64,000 nt of DNA. Origin: Rhodospirillaceae bacterium (lineage in GTDB: Bacteria > Pseudomonadota > Alphaproteobacteria > Bin65). Numbering within the stretch: the first letter of the stretch is position 1; every line of letters begins with the position of its first letter. The notes below the pieces were generated by a model. The model was not told where the DNA came from and searched no databases. It was given only the letters and a program-made list of their open reading frames with translations. Shown here piece by piece: positions 1-8,897 of this stretch. The stretch covers positions 293,137 to 357,136 of the forward strand of contig WTGH01000010.1 in NCBI GenBank assembly GCA_011523655.1, read 5' to 3'. The position numbers were made by a program, and so were the translations under genes.

Positions 1-222
1 ATCATCGGCTGGAGCGGCATTTTCGGCCCGCCCGGCCTGCCGAAGCCGGTGGTCGACAAATGGGTCAGCGTGCTGGCGTCGCTCAAGAAAGACCGGGCCT
101 TCAACAAGCTGATCGGCAACCTAGGCTCGATCCCGGACATTCGCAGCCCGGCCGACACCAAGGCCTTCGTCAAGAACCAGTACGAGACCTTCAAGAAAGT
201 GGTCGCCAAGCTGAAGAAATAG
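1..222 (+). CDS. Tripartite tricarboxylate transporter substrate-binding protein, C-terminal fragment
   Basis: Only the last 73 residues lie in the window; the 5' part is off the left edge. The frame opens at base 1 and ends with TAG at 220-222. The stretch GIFGPPGLPKPVVDKW followed by a helix rich in Lys and a NLGSIPDIRSP segment is typical of the C-terminal lobe of Bug/TctC periplasmic receptors, where pairs such as PP.G.P......L and the closing helix recur. It would bind a carboxylate in the periplasm for a TctAB-type importer. The neighbouring sulfatase starts 80 bases downstream in the same direction. The family call is confident, the ligand is unknown. Confidence 0.8.
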   Translation: MIGWSGIFGPPGLPKPVVDKWVSVLASLKKDRAFNKLIGNLGSIPDIRSPADTKAFVKNQYETFKKVVAKLKK

Positions 223-241
223 GCCCGCCGGCCAAATCTGC

Positions 242-275
242 GGAACGGGCGGGCGGCCTGCGCCTGCCCGTTTCC
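242..275 (+). terminator. Possible hairpin terminator after the binding-protein gene
   Basis: GGAACGGGC (242-250) pairs with GCCCGTTTCC (266-275) across a 15-base GC-rich loop, 20 bases after the stop codon. Only a short broken T run (GTTTG) follows, so it may be an RNA-stability hairpin and not a full terminator. Confidence 0.35.
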
Positions 276-302
276 GTTTGAACGCAAGAGGGACGGAATC
301 CG

Positions 303-1841
303 ATGGCGACGGACAAGCCGAACATTCTGTTCATCATGGCCGACCAGATGAGCGCCCGGGCGCTCCGGCACTACGGCAACCGGACGACGGTGACGCCGAA
401 TATCGACCGTCTGGCCGACGAAGGCGTCGTCTTCGAGAACTGCTATTGCAACCTGCCGATGTGCGCGCCGTCCCGCGCCTCGATGATGGCCGGCATCCTG
501 CCCTTCGCCATCGACATGTACGACAACGCCTCGGAACTCCACGCCGACATCCCGACCTTCGCCCACTATCTGCGCCATCTCGGCTACCGGGTGGAGCTCA
601 GCGGCAAGATGCATTTCGTCGGGCCGGACCAGATGCACGGTTTCGAAAAGCGCCACACGACCGAAATCTATCCGGCCAACTTCGCGTGGACCGTCGACTG
701 GTCGAAGGGCCGGGAATACCGGCCGACCAACCTGACCATGGCGCCAATCCTCGAGGCCGGACTCGCCGTGCGCACAATGCAGATGGATTATGACGACGAA
801 GTCGAGCATTTCAGCGTCCAGGCGCTCTACGACCTGGCGCGCTACTGCACCGACCGGCCCTTCATGCTGACGGTCTCGTTCACCAGTCCGCACCATCCCT
901 ATGTGATCGACGAAAAATACTGGAGCCTCTACGACCACGACGCGATCGAGGCGCCGGCGACCGCGCCGCTCGATCCCGAGGAAATGGACCATCTCAGCCG
1001 CAACCTGCACTTTTGCCAGGCGCGGCATCTCTACGACCTGACCGTCGAGGACCGACGGACGGCGCGGCACGCCTACTACGGCATGATCTCTTACATCGAC
1101 GAGAAGGTCGGCCGGATTGTCCGCACGCTCGAGGAGACCGGCCTAGCCGACGATACGGTCGTCATCTTCACCGCCGACCACGGAGACATGATGGGCGAGC
1201 GCGGCATGTGGTTCAAACAGCACTTCTTCGACTGGTCGGGCAAGGTGCCGTTCATCGTCCACGCACCACAGCGCTGGAAGCCGGGCAGCGTGAAGGAAGC
1301 GGTCTCCCTGGTCGATCTGCTGCCGACGCTCACCGACCTGGCGAGCGGCGGAAAATTCGACGGATTCGTCAAGCCGTTGGACGGAGCCTCTCTGCTGCCC
1401 GCGCTGGAGGGCGGGAAAGGTGGCATGACCGATACGGTCGTCTCCGAATTCGCCGCCGACGGCTCGACCGGCGTCAGCCGGATGGTGCGTCAGGGGCCGT
1501 GGAAGCTGATGTGGCTCGAGGGCGTCGATATCCTGCTTTACAATCTTGACGACGATCCCGAAGAGGTGAACGACCTGTCCGCCGATCCGGCTCATGCCGG
1601 CCAGCGCGCGGAACTGGAGGCGATCCTGTTCGAGGACTGGGATCCGAAGGCCTATACCGACATCATCGCCGAGAACCAGCAGCAGCGCCTGTTCATCCAT
1701 CGCACGACCGGTGGTGAGCCGGACTATGTCAATCTCGTGCGCGAGGGCGATGACGGCCGTTACGTCCGCAACGCCGGCGCCGCGGACACCAAGGCGAAGG
1801 CGCGCCTTCCCCGGGTCGAACCGGCACAGCCGAGCCGATAA
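303..1841 (+). CDS. Choline-sulfatase-like sulfatase
   Basis: Type I sulfatase of 512 residues, which hydrolyses a sulfate ester using a formylglycine made from Cys54. The N-terminus KPNILFIMADQ gives the first metal-binding Asp, CAPSRASMMAG (54-64) is the CxPSR maturation motif, and FTADHGDMMGERGMW with the following VPFIVHAP matches the second metal/catalytic block. That last block and the tail with QQQRLFI resemble BetC-type choline sulfatases more than arylsulfatases. There is no signal peptide, so the enzyme is probably cytoplasmic, as BetC is. An RBS-like GAGGGACGG precedes the ATG. The metallophosphoesterase follows after 17 bases and may be co-transcribed. Choline-O-sulfate is a guess from motif style; the true substrate is open. 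No formylglycine-generating enzyme gene is seen in the window. Confidence 0.85.
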   Translation: MATDKPNILFIMADQMSARALRHYGNRTTVTPNIDRLADEGVVFENCYCNLPMCAPSRASMMAGILPFAIDMYDNASELHADIPTFAHYLRHLGYRVELSGKMHFVGPDQMHGFEKRHTTEIYPANFAWTVDWSKGREYRPTNLTMAPILEAGLAVRTMQMDYDDEVEHFSVQALYDLARYCTDRPFMLTVSFTSPHHPYVIDEKYWSLYDHDAIEAPATAPLDPEEMDHLSRNLHFCQARHLYDLTVEDRRTARHAYYGMISYIDEKVGRIVRTLEETGLADDTVVIFTADHGDMMGERGMWFKQHFFDWSGKVPFIVHAPQRWKPGSVKEAVSLVDLLPTLTDLASGGKFDGFVKPLDGASLLPALEGGKGGMTDTVVSEFAADGSTGVSRMVRQGPWKLMWLEGVDILLYNLDDDPEEVNDLSADPAHAGQRAELEAILFEDWDPKAYTDIIAENQQQRLFIHRTTGGEPDYVNLVREGDDGRYVRNAGAADTKAKARLPRVEPAQPSR

Positions 1842-1858
1842 GGTTCGCCGGGGCGGCG

Positions 1859-3931
1859 ATGGCGGAACCTGCGGGATCGGCGCGAGACCGGCGGAGCGGC
1901 CTCGGCGCGCGGCTGTTTACTTTCGCCGTTGTCACGGACACCCACCTCAACCAGGGCGAGGACGAGTGCAATTCGCCCTTCGCGGTGAACGCGCTGGCCA
2001 ACCGGCGTTTGCGCCACGTCGTCAACGACCTGAACCGGCGCGACCTCGCCTTCGTCGTCAATGTCGGCGATCTGCTGCATCCCGTGCCGGCCGTACCGGC
2101 GTTGTACGACCGGGCCGCCGCCCGTTATCTCGAACAGTCTGCGGCGCTGCGGCACACGCAATACCTGACCCCCGGCAATCACGATGTCGGCGACAAGCCC
2201 AACCCGTGGGCGCCGACCGCAACCGTCTGCGACGCCTATCTCGCCTGCTGGGAGAAACATTTCGGGCCGCACTACCGGTCGTTCGACCGTGGCGAGTGCC
2301 ATTTCGTCGTTATCAACGCCCAACTGTTGAACAGCGGCCTGGCGGCGGAAGCGGAACAGCGCGCCTGGCTGGAAGCCGGCCTCGCGGCGCGCCGGGGCAG
2401 GCGGATCTTCCTGTTCACCCACTATCCGCCCTTCGTCGCCGACGAGGACGAACCCGAACACTACGACAATATCGGCGAGCCGGGGCGGAGCTGGCTGACC
2501 GGCCTGATGCGCGAACACGATATCGAGGCGCTGTTCGCCGGCCATGTCCATAATTTCTGGTTCAACCGGATCGGCGCGACGGACTGCTATCTCCTGCCGT
2601 CGACCGCCTTCGTCCGGCAGGACTATGCCGAGATGTACCGCGCTCCGCCCGGGCCGGACGACGAATCCGGGCGCAACGACAAGCCGAAGCTGGGCTATGT
2701 CGTCGTCCATGTGCACGAATTCGGCCACGTCTGCGAACCGGTGCGCACCTGGGGCGAGACCGCCGACGCTCTCGTGCCTCCCGGCGAAATGCCCGCGCCG
2801 CCTTCGCCGCCGCACCCCAAACTGATCGACCGGAGCGCATTCGGTTTCGACATGCGGCAGGATTGGATGGAGACGGTCGAGGTGCCGCCCTCGGGCGGGC
2901 TGGACGAGTTCGACCGCAAGCGGGCGCGCAACGATTATCCCGTGCTCGGCCTTTGGGAAATGGGCATCCGCAACCTGCGTATCCCGTTGAGCGACCTCGC
3001 TACGGCCTCGCGCCGGGAGCGGCTGCGCGCGCTGGCCGAACACGGCTTCGCCTACACCCTGTTCACCTTCGGCTTGCCCGACGCGCGGACGCGCGGGCTG
3101 ATCGTGGAGAATGCAGACCTGTTGGGCGCATGGGAGGCCGGATTCGATCCGGGGGCGGATAGCAGCGTACCGGAGATTGCAACTGCCGCCGCGGCTGCCG
3201 GCGTCCCGCTCTATCTGTCGCGGCTGCGTTCCCATGACGAACTGCGCGCCGAGGCCGGGCGCTATTTCCATGTCGTCAATCACGGCTTCGACATTGCCGA
3301 CCGGGATTGGATCGAAGCGTTGCTGACGCAGCCGGACCTCGCCGAAACCCTGGCCGGCCTCGTGTTCCGCCTGCCGGCCGAGGCGCCGGTGTGCGAAACG
3401 CTGGTCGGGATCGACAGGCTGGCCGGCAGCTTCGGTCTTCGCGCCTCGGTCCATTTGCGCACGGCGGGCTTCGATCCATCGCAGCCGGAGCGCGACGATC
3501 TCAAGATTGCCGGCCGCATGGCCGAAGCCCTGTTCACCGCAAACACGCTCGGCAACGTCGGCGTCTTTGCCGACACCCTGGTCGATCACGACCGCGGCTA
3601 TTTCGTGCGGCACGGCGCCTATGACCGGCTGTGCAACCCCCGGCCTGCCGCACTGGTGGTCCGGCATCTCAACGCCGTGCTGGCGCAATATCCGGATCGC
3701 TTTGGCGGGTGCGCTACCGCAGAAGCCGAGGGGCATGGCGGCCGCTGCCTGGCATCCGAAGGGCAGCGCGGTTCAATCCGGGTTTTCCTGCCTGCGGACG
3801 GCGCGGACTATCCGCTTGCGCGCGCCTTTCCGTCCGCCGCGAAATCGACCGGCACGACCTTTGTCGAACTCGCTTCGGGTCTGAAGCGGGAGAGCGTTGC
3901 CGCCGGGCCGGTTGCGGCGGTGTCCGGGTAG
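1859..3931 (+). CDS. Metallophosphoesterase with large uncharacterised C-terminal region
   Basis: 690-residue protein. Residues about 20-290 form a calcineurin-like metallophosphoesterase: VVTDTHL (Asp27, His29), NVGDLLH (Asp71), PGNHD (Asn107-His108), FLFTHYPPF and FAGHVHNFW supply the usual binuclear metal ligands. Residues about 330-690 match nothing I can name; they contain segments such as GLWEMGIRNLRIPLS, and regularly spaced beta/alpha-like stretches that could be a TIM-barrel, which is inference only. No signal peptide is visible. The ATG at 1859 lies 17 bases after the sulfatase stop with a weak RBS. The pairing with a sulfatase hints at desulfation and dephosphorylation of one class of compound, but the context does not prove it. 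The phosphoesterase call is firm; the role is unknown. Confidence 0.8.
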   Translation: MAEPAGSARDRRSGLGARLFTFAVVTDTHLNQGEDECNSPFAVNALANRRLRHVVNDLNRRDLAFVVNVGDLLHPVPAVPALYDRAAARYLEQSAALRHTQYLTPGNHDVGDKPNPWAPTATVCDAYLACWEKHFGPHYRSFDRGECHFVVINAQLLNSGLAAEAEQRAWLEAGLAARRGRRIFLFTHYPPFVADEDEPEHYDNIGEPGRSWLTGLMREHDIEALFAGHVHNFWFNRIGATDCYLLPSTAFVRQDYAEMYRAPPGPDDESGRNDKPKLGYVVVHVHEFGHVCEPVRTWGETADALVPPGEMPAPPSPPHPKLIDRSAFGFDMRQDWMETVEVPPSGGLDEFDRKRARNDYPVLGLWEMGIRNLRIPLSDLATASRRERLRALAEHGFAYTLFTFGLPDARTRGLIVENADLLGAWEAGFDPGADSSVPEIATAAAAAGVPLYLSRLRSHDELRAEAGRYFHVVNHGFDIADRDWIEALLTQPDLAETLAGLVFRLPAEAPVCETLVGIDRLAGSFGLRASVHLRTAGFDPSQPERDDLKIAGRMAEALFTANTLGNVGVFADTLVDHDRGYFVRHGAYDRLCNPRPAALVVRHLNAVLAQYPDRFGGCATAEAEGHGGRCLASEGQRGSIRVFLPADGADYPLARAFPSAAKSTGTTFVELASGLKRESVAAGPVAAVSG

Positions 3932-3983
3932 CGGACCGGCTGGACGACCGGGCAGGGAGGCGCCGTGAGCGCTGCCGGCGGTT

Positions 3984-5435
3984 TCAATATCCGGGCGGCG
4001 GCGTGAAGCGGTAATAGCCCTCTTCGATCAGCCCTGCCATGTGCAGGCAGGTCAGATCGTCGTACCGGCGCCCGACGATCTGGATGCCGACGGGCAGGCC
4101 GTCGACGAGGCCGATCGGCGCGACGGTCGAGGGCAGGTAGTAGCCGCAGGGATAGCCGGCCCAGAAGAGTTGGTCGACGACCGGCTGCACCCTGCCGTTG
4201 ACGGTGATCGTCCGGTCGTGGCGCTCGCCCGTCTGATCGTGCGGGAAGGCCGGCGAGGATGCGGCCGGGCAGAGCAGCAGGTCCCAGGTCTCGAACCACG
4301 CTTCCCAGTCTTCCATGAGCTTGTAGCGCCGCTCGTTCCAGCGCAGCCAGTCGCGGTGCAGCATGGTCTGGGCTTCCAGCATCCGGCGGCGGTAGGGGAT
4401 CGCGTCCGCCGGCAGGCGATCCAGATCCTCGTGCGCCTGCGCCATCATCTCGTCGCTCAGGGGCTTGGACGTCTCGGCGCGCAGCAGCATCGTGTAGACC
4501 TCCATCGCCTCTTCGGTCGGGAAGTCCGGCTTCGCGCCGATCTCGACGGTCGCGCCTTCGCTTTCCAGCCAGCGCGCGAGCGCGGCGATGGCGTCCTGGT
4601 AGGATTGCTCCACTTCCGCCTGAGGGTCGCTCAACAGGAGGCCGACGCGGTACTCGTTCAGGCTCTGCCGGCGCGGCGCGGGCAGGTCCAGGCGCCATCC
4701 CCGCGCGGCCGGGCCGTCGGCGCCGGCCAGCAGTCCGAAGGCCAGCTTCAGGTCCGCCGCCGACCGGGCCAGCGGGCCGACGACGGCGATGTCGGTCGGC
4801 GCCCGGTTGCCAGGCAACGCCTGGCCCCGGTCCGAGACGATCTCCCAGGTCGGCTTGTGGCCGAAGACCCCGCAATAGTGGGCCGGGTTGCGGATCGAGG
4901 CGCCGATATCCGAGCCGGCGTCCAGCCCCGTCAGCCCCGCGGCGAGGGCCGCCGCCGACCCGCCGGAGGAACCGCCGGGCGAACGGGCCGGATCCCACGG
5001 ATTGTTGCAGGTGCCGTAGATTTCGTTGAAGCTCTGCCAGTCGCTCAACATGAACGGCACGTTCGTCTTGCCGAAGACCACGGCGCCGGCGCCGCGATAC
5101 TTCTCGACGACGGCCGAGTCCGTCTCCGCGATGTTGTCCCTGTATTCCGGAACACCCCACGTCGTGGGCGAGCCCGCCAGGTCGTAGCTTTCCTTCACGG
5201 TGACCGGCAGGCCATCCAGGGGGCCGGTGTCCTCTCCCGCCGCGCGGCGCCGGTCCGAGGCGTCGGCTTCCGCCCGTGCGCGCTCTGCATCCCGCCAGAC
5301 GATCGCGTTGATCGCCGGATTATGCCGATCGACGCGCTCAAGAAAGTGATCGAGCAGTTCCCGCGCGCCGATCTCCCGCGCATCGAGCAACGCCATCAAC
5401 TCGGTCGCCGATCGGTAGTGTATCCCGGACATCAT
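3984..5435 (-). CDS. Amidase (amidase-signature family)
   Basis: 483-residue amidase-signature hydrolase that cleaves a carboxamide. The Ser-cisSer-Lys triad is visible: Lys81 in PVTVKESYDL, cis-Ser156 in SPGGSSGGSAAAL and nucleophile Ser180 in GSDIGASIRNPAHYCGV. The RNPAHYCGVFGHKPTW region, and the length, place it among broad-specificity bacterial amidases near the 6-aminohexanoate/aryl-amidase type and not GatA. The second Met of MMSG is an alternative start. It is convergent with the metallophosphoesterase and 24 bases downstream of the dehydrogenase gene, so the two minus-strand genes probably form an operon with it. Substrate not predictable. Confidence 0.88.
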   Translation of the reverse strand: MMSGIHYRSATELMALLDAREIGARELLDHFLERVDRHNPAINAIVWRDAERARAEADASDRRRAAGEDTGPLDGLPVTVKESYDLAGSPTTWGVPEYRDNIAETDSAVVEKYRGAGAVVFGKTNVPFMLSDWQSFNEIYGTCNNPWDPARSPGGSSGGSAAALAAGLTGLDAGSDIGASIRNPAHYCGVFGHKPTWEIVSDRGQALPGNRAPTDIAVVGPLARSAADLKLAFGLLAGADGPAARGWRLDLPAPRRQSLNEYRVGLLLSDPQAEVEQSYQDAIAALARWLESEGATVEIGAKPDFPTEEAMEVYTMLLRAETSKPLSDEMMAQAHEDLDRLPADAIPYRRRMLEAQTMLHRDWLRWNERRYKLMEDWEAWFETWDLLLCPAASSPAFPHDQTGERHDRTITVNGRVQPVVDQLFWAGYPCGYYLPSTVAPIGLVDGLPVGIQIVGRRYDDLTCLHMAGLIEEGYYRFTPPPGY

Positions 5436-5459
5436 GCGCTCCAGTTTGAATGTTCGGCG

Positions 5460-6518
5460 CTACAGCCGTTCCGCCACAGCCCGGCCGAGATCGGCACAGC
5501 GCGCCGAGCCGCCCATGTCCGGAGTCAGCGTTGCGCCTTCCGCCAGGACGCCCTCGAACGCCGAGACGACCGCCGCCGCGGCTGCGGGCTCGCCGAGATG
5601 GTCGAGCATCATCGCGCCGGACCAGATCTGGCCGATCGGGTTGGCGATCCCTTGGCCGGCGATGTCCGGCGCCGAGCCGTGGACCGGCTCGAACATCGAC
5701 GGATGCTCCCGTTCCGGGTTGATGTTGCCGGAGGGTGCAACGGCGATGGTGCCGGTTGTGGCCGGGCCGAGGTCCGACAGGATGTCGCCGAACAGGTTGG
5801 AGCCGACGACGACGTCGAACCAGTCCGGGTGGCGGACGAAATGGGCCGCCAGGATGTCGATGTGGAACCGGTCGGTCGTGACCTCGGGATACTCCGCGGC
5901 GATGGCGGAGAAACGCTCGTCCCAATAGGGCATGGTGTGGATGATGCCGTTGGATTTGGTCGCCGAGGTCAGATGCCGGCGCCTCCGGCCCCGGGCCAGC
6001 TCGAAGGCGTAGCGCATGATCCGGTCGGTGCCGCGGCGGGTGAACACCGTCTCCTGCATCGCCAGTTCGGCGTCGGTGCCCTGGTGGAGCCGGCCGCCGA
6101 TCTCGGAATATTCGCCCTCGCAGTTCTCGCGCACGATCAGATAGTCGATGTCGCCCGGCTGGCGCCCGGCGAGCGGGCAGGGCAGGCCTTCGATCAGGCG
6201 CACCGGGCGCAGGTTGACATACTGCTCGAAGCGCCGGCGGATCGGGATCAGCAGGCCCCAGAGCGAGACATGGTCGGGCACGCCGGGAAAACCGACCGCG
6301 CCGAGGAAGATGGCATCGAAGCCGGCCAGCCGGTCGAGACCGTCCTCCGGCATGAGCCGGCCGGTCCGGGCATAGCGTTCGCAGCCCCAGTCGAACTCGG
6401 TCCAGTCCCATTCTATGCCGAACCGGGCGCCGGCGGCCTCCAGCACCCGGATGCCTTCCGGCACGACCTCCCGGCCGATGCCGTCGCCGGGAATGACAGC
6501 GATACGGTAGCGATTCAT
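5460..6518 (-). CDS. ttuC: Tartrate/D-malate dehydrogenase-type beta-decarboxylating dehydrogenase
   Basis: 352 residues, isocitrate/isopropylmalate dehydrogenase superfamily. IPGDGIGREV at the N-terminus, the WDWGCERYARTGRLMPEDGL block and LGAVGFPGVPDHVSLWGLLIPIRR are the diagnostic segments of tartrate dehydrogenase/decarboxylase (also active on D-malate in relatives). The catalytic Arg cluster (NLRPVRL, RENCEGEYSE), Lys in SATKSNGI and metal Asp residues in GSNLFGDILSDL are present, as is GSAPDIAGQGIANP for NAD binding. It should oxidise tartrate or D-malate with NAD in the cytoplasm. It sits between glyoxalase I and an amidase on the minus strand. Exact substrate (tartrate versus malate) is not decidable from sequence; the symbol is the family one. 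Confidence 0.82.
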   Translation of the reverse strand: MNRYRIAVIPGDGIGREVVPEGIRVLEAAGARFGIEWDWTEFDWGCERYARTGRLMPEDGLDRLAGFDAIFLGAVGFPGVPDHVSLWGLLIPIRRRFEQYVNLRPVRLIEGLPCPLAGRQPGDIDYLIVRENCEGEYSEIGGRLHQGTDAELAMQETVFTRRGTDRIMRYAFELARGRRRRHLTSATKSNGIIHTMPYWDERFSAIAAEYPEVTTDRFHIDILAAHFVRHPDWFDVVVGSNLFGDILSDLGPATTGTIAVAPSGNINPEREHPSMFEPVHGSAPDIAGQGIANPIGQIWSGAMMLDHLGEPAAAAAVVSAFEGVLAEGATLTPDMGGSARCADLGRAVAERL

Positions 6519-6564
6519 CGGATGGCTTTCGGTGGCGGGAACCGGCCTTCGCCGACGCGCGGCG

Positions 6565-6966
6565 TCAGAGCGCGCGCGTACCGGCTTCGATCAGTTCAAC
6601 CTTGTACCCGTCGGGATCCTCGACGAAAGCAATGACCGTGGATCCGCCTTTGACCGGCCCCGGCTCGCGGGTGATGTTGCCGCCCGCGGCGCGGATCCGC
6701 TCGCAGGTTTCGGCAACGCTGTCCACGCCCAGGGCGATGTGTCCGTACGCGGTTCCGAGATCGTACTCCGACGTTCCGTGGTTGTAGGTCAGTTCGATTT
6801 CGGCCTCGCCGTTCCTGTTGCCGCCCCGAAAAGCGACGAAGGCGAGGGTATACCCCTGGTCGGGACGCTCGGTGGTGCGCAGCAGGTCCATGCCGATGAC
6901 CTTGGTGTAGAAATCGATGGAGCGCTGCAGTTCGCCCACCCGGAGCATCGTGTGTAGAAATTGCAT
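6565..6966 (-). CDS. gloA: Lactoylglutathione lyase (glyoxalase I)
   Basis: 133 residues, the normal size of bacterial metal-dependent glyoxalase I, which isomerises the methylglyoxal-glutathione hemithioacetal to S-lactoylglutathione. All four metal ligands can be placed: His5 ([10 protein letters not shown]), Glu58 (EIELTYNHG), His76 (YGHIALGV) and Glu124 (YKVELIE). The [12 protein letters not shown] ending is canonical. The gene starts a minus-strand group with the dehydrogenase and amidase, and has 0.8 kb of non-coding DNA upstream. Identity is confident. Confidence 0.95.
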   Translation of the reverse strand: MQFLHTMLRVGELQRSIDFYTKVIGMDLLRTTERPDQGYTLAFVAFRGGNRNGEAEIELTYNHGTSEYDLGTAYGHIALGVDSVAETCERIRAAGGNITREPGPVKGGSTVIAFVEDPDGYKVELIEAGTRAL

Positions 6967-7129
6967 AATCGTCTTCCTCGGGCGGCGGCGCGCCGGGACC
7001 GGTCTGCGCCAGGGCCGTCAAACTATCGCGTTTGTCTCGCGCGCCCAATAGCGCCAAAGACTTCCCCCAGCGAAAAGCCGTGAGCCGGGCCGGTCTCCAA
7101 AATTATTTCCTTTTTTTCGATATTATTCC

Positions 7130-7158
7130 TTGACACGGTCGATCCGGCGCCCTATATC
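7130..7158 (+). promoter_or_regulatory. Sigma-70-like promoter with no downstream gene
   Basis: TTGACA (7130-7135), a perfect -35 hexamer, is followed after exactly 17 bases by TATATC (7153-7158), 4 of 6 matches to the -10 consensus. This layout resembles stable-RNA promoters of alphaproteobacteria, but no tRNA, rRNA or protein gene follows on this strand for 600 bases. Confidence 0.5.
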
Positions 7159-7603
7159 GGCCCTGTCAACGCCCGAAGTGCGCCTGCCGCGGCCGGCCGA
7201 CTCCTCCCGAAATAAAGCAAACGAAGAACCAGGCGGAGGACCGCGCGGGACCGTTCTGCCCGTCCCGCTGTCCGGCCCGCCGCCGCCAGTCGGACATCCT
7301 ATGCGCCATTGGGCTTGACGGCCGGACCCCGTCCCATTCGACCCTCCGGTTCGACCCTCCGATTCCGCCGGGCCATCGTGCCCCGATCCTGCCTGGCGGT
7401 GCCGCCCCGGTGTCGACCGGCGCTCCCGGCCGGCCGGGTTGCTGGAAAAATTCCTATCGGGATTGATTTTGCGCACTTCCGGACGGCGTCTTTCCAACGA
7501 TTCCAATGGGTTAGGGCTGCCGGGAGCAAAAAAACATATTAGAAGGAGCGGTCTGTTTAATTCCAAAAAACAGAGCGATTTCAAAGACTTGGGCAACCGG
7601 ACA

Positions 7604-7619
7604 TTGAACACTCGTTCAA
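7604..7619. promoter_or_regulatory. TTGAAC-N4-GTTCAA palindrome, TetR-type operator candidate
   Basis: Perfect 6-base arms TTGAAC (7604-7609) and GTTCAA (7614-7619) separated by ACTC. The shape is like operators bound by TetR-family repressors, but no tetR gene is present nearby, so the regulator is unknown. Confidence 0.35.
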
Positions 7620-7757
7620 AAACCCGGCCGCTTTCCGGCGTTCGGCCCGTCCGGCACACCCTTTCGCAGAGGAATCCAAAGGGGGACGGTTTCGTGTCGA
7701 GCGGCGGGCGGTTGCTCAGGCCGGGCGCCGCGACGCCGGCTCAAATCGACCCCGCCT

Positions 7758-8870
7758 TCATTTCAGGCGATCCACCACGAGTTCCTGGAAGCTGCGCACA
7801 GCGTCTTCCCACACCGGAGAGAGCACCCCGCCGGCCGCCGGATCGGAGATGCGTCCCTGCTGCAGCCGCTCGCAGATGGCCACGTCTTCGAGATGCACCT
7901 CGCGCCAGAGCGCCGCGAGCTGCTCCTTCCGTTCGGCGAGAGCCGAATCGGCCCCGATGCCGTAGATCGCGCGGCGATGGAGGGTGCGGTCCGGCGCCAG
8001 GGGCACGTTGAGATGCACGCCGACCTGATCCGGGATGTAGAGACCGAACACGAAATTCGGAAACAGCGTGAGATAGCGGGCGTCGGCCGACAGCGTGTCC
8101 GTCCGCCTCGCCGCGCCCGAAACGTCGACCGCGCAGCCCAGGCAGCCGGGATCGTTGATCGTATAATGGTCGGTGAGCGGTTGCTCCGTGGTCGTCGGGT
8201 GGACGAACTGGACGTGGTAGGGCTCGATGAAGTTCTCCATCAGGAGCTTCCAGTTCGCGGCCACCTCGCCCAGGTCGACGGTGACCAGATGGTGAAGCTG
8301 AGAGAGGTCGAGTCCGTCGAGCCGTTTCTGCAACGGGGCCACGAAGTCCTCGATCGGCGGCGCGCCGCCGCCCAGGTTGACGAAGATCCAGTCGTGCCAG
8401 GTCGCCGAGCGCACCGGGACCAGGCCGTGGCGTTCGCGCTCGAAGCCGTCGGGCACGGCGCGCGGGTCCTGCCCGCCGAAGTGCGGAGCGACCTGCAGCG
8501 ACCCATCGAGACCGTAGGTCCAGAAATGATACGGACAGCGGATCCGCGATCCGAGGTTGCCGGGCTTGTCGACCAGCTTGAGGCAGCGATGCCGGCATAC
8601 ATTGTGAAACGCGCGAAGCGTATTTTCGCGGTCGCGCACCAGAATCAGCGGCCGGCCGGCGACGGTAACGGGCGCCACGTCGCCGGGCCGGGCGAGTTCG
8701 TGCGCAAATCCTGCGAAGACCCACGAGTCCGGAAAGAGCCGCTGGTTCTCGAGCGCGAAGAAAGCCTCGCTCGTGTAGGCTGCGGCCGGCAATCCGCTTG
8801 CCACCGGTCCCGGCGTTTCGAATGCGGCCAATGCTTCTGCCCCCAGGATTGACTGCAGTGAAGAGCTCAT
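7758..8870 (-). CDS. Rieske non-heme iron oxygenase, alpha-subunit type
   Basis: 370-residue aromatic-ring/quaternary-amine-type oxygenase. The Rieske [2Fe-2S] ligands are Cys92-x-His94 (VCRHRC) and Cys112-x2-His115 (RCPYHFW). The catalytic domain shows NWKLLMENFIEPYHVQFVHP, giving the bridging acid and mononuclear iron His219 and His224, and an Asp in the late HLEDVAICE segment. The compact length and motif spacing fit the group containing choline monooxygenase, glycine-betaine and carnitine oxygenases (GbcA/CntA), not large aromatic dioxygenases, but this is not proof of substrate. A reductase component is not adjacent. It lies 27 bases after the Lrp-type regulator gene and is probably co-transcribed with it, divergent from a glutamine-synthetase-like gene. 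Confidence 0.88.
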   Translation of the reverse strand: MSSSLQSILGAEALAAFETPGPVASGLPAAAYTSEAFFALENQRLFPDSWVFAGFAHELARPGDVAPVTVAGRPLILVRDRENTLRAFHNVCRHRCLKLVDKPGNLGSRIRCPYHFWTYGLDGSLQVAPHFGGQDPRAVPDGFERERHGLVPVRSATWHDWIFVNLGGGAPPIEDFVAPLQKRLDGLDLSQLHHLVTVDLGEVAANWKLLMENFIEPYHVQFVHPTTTEQPLTDHYTINDPGCLGCAVDVSGAARRTDTLSADARYLTLFPNFVFGLYIPDQVGVHLNVPLAPDRTLHRRAIYGIGADSALAERKEQLAALWREVHLEDVAICERLQQGRISDPAAGGVLSPVWEDAVRSFQELVVDRLK

Positions 8871-8897
8871 GCCGGTCTCCTGAGAGCGCGGGGCGGG

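Larger units (their letters stand above)
6967..7757. other. 0.8-kb non-coding gap with regulatory-looking sequence
   Basis: No reading frame here has credible protein features; the frames that exist are low-complexity Arg/Pro/Gly translations of GC-rich DNA. The stretch 7090-7135 and 7500-7620 is clearly richer in A+T than its surroundings. It contains a promoter-like pair at 7130-7158 and a palindrome at 7604-7619, annotated separately. It lies downstream of the Rieske gene and upstream of gloA (both minus strand). It could hold a small RNA, a long leader of gloA, or the remains of a deleted gene. Confidence 0.6.

Noticed and set aside
1760..3736. Long open frame (658 codons) on the minus strand inside the metallophosphoesterase gene
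   Set aside because: Antisense of a well-supported gene in GC-rich DNA; the translation is Arg/Ala/Gly/Pro-rich without motifs.
4041..6635. 864-codon plus-strand open frame across the amidase and dehydrogenase genes
   Set aside because: Spans two real minus-strand genes; composition is typical of an antisense GC frame and has no domain.
7130..7300. tRNA or rRNA gene after the strong promoter
   Set aside because: No cloverleaf with TTC loop (GTTCGAATC-like) or rRNA start sequence could be found in the following bases.
7123..7659. Possible small protein genes in the gap between gloA and the Rieske gene
   Set aside because: Frames on both strands lack RBS, motifs and hydrophobic cores; composition matches non-coding GC-rich DNA.
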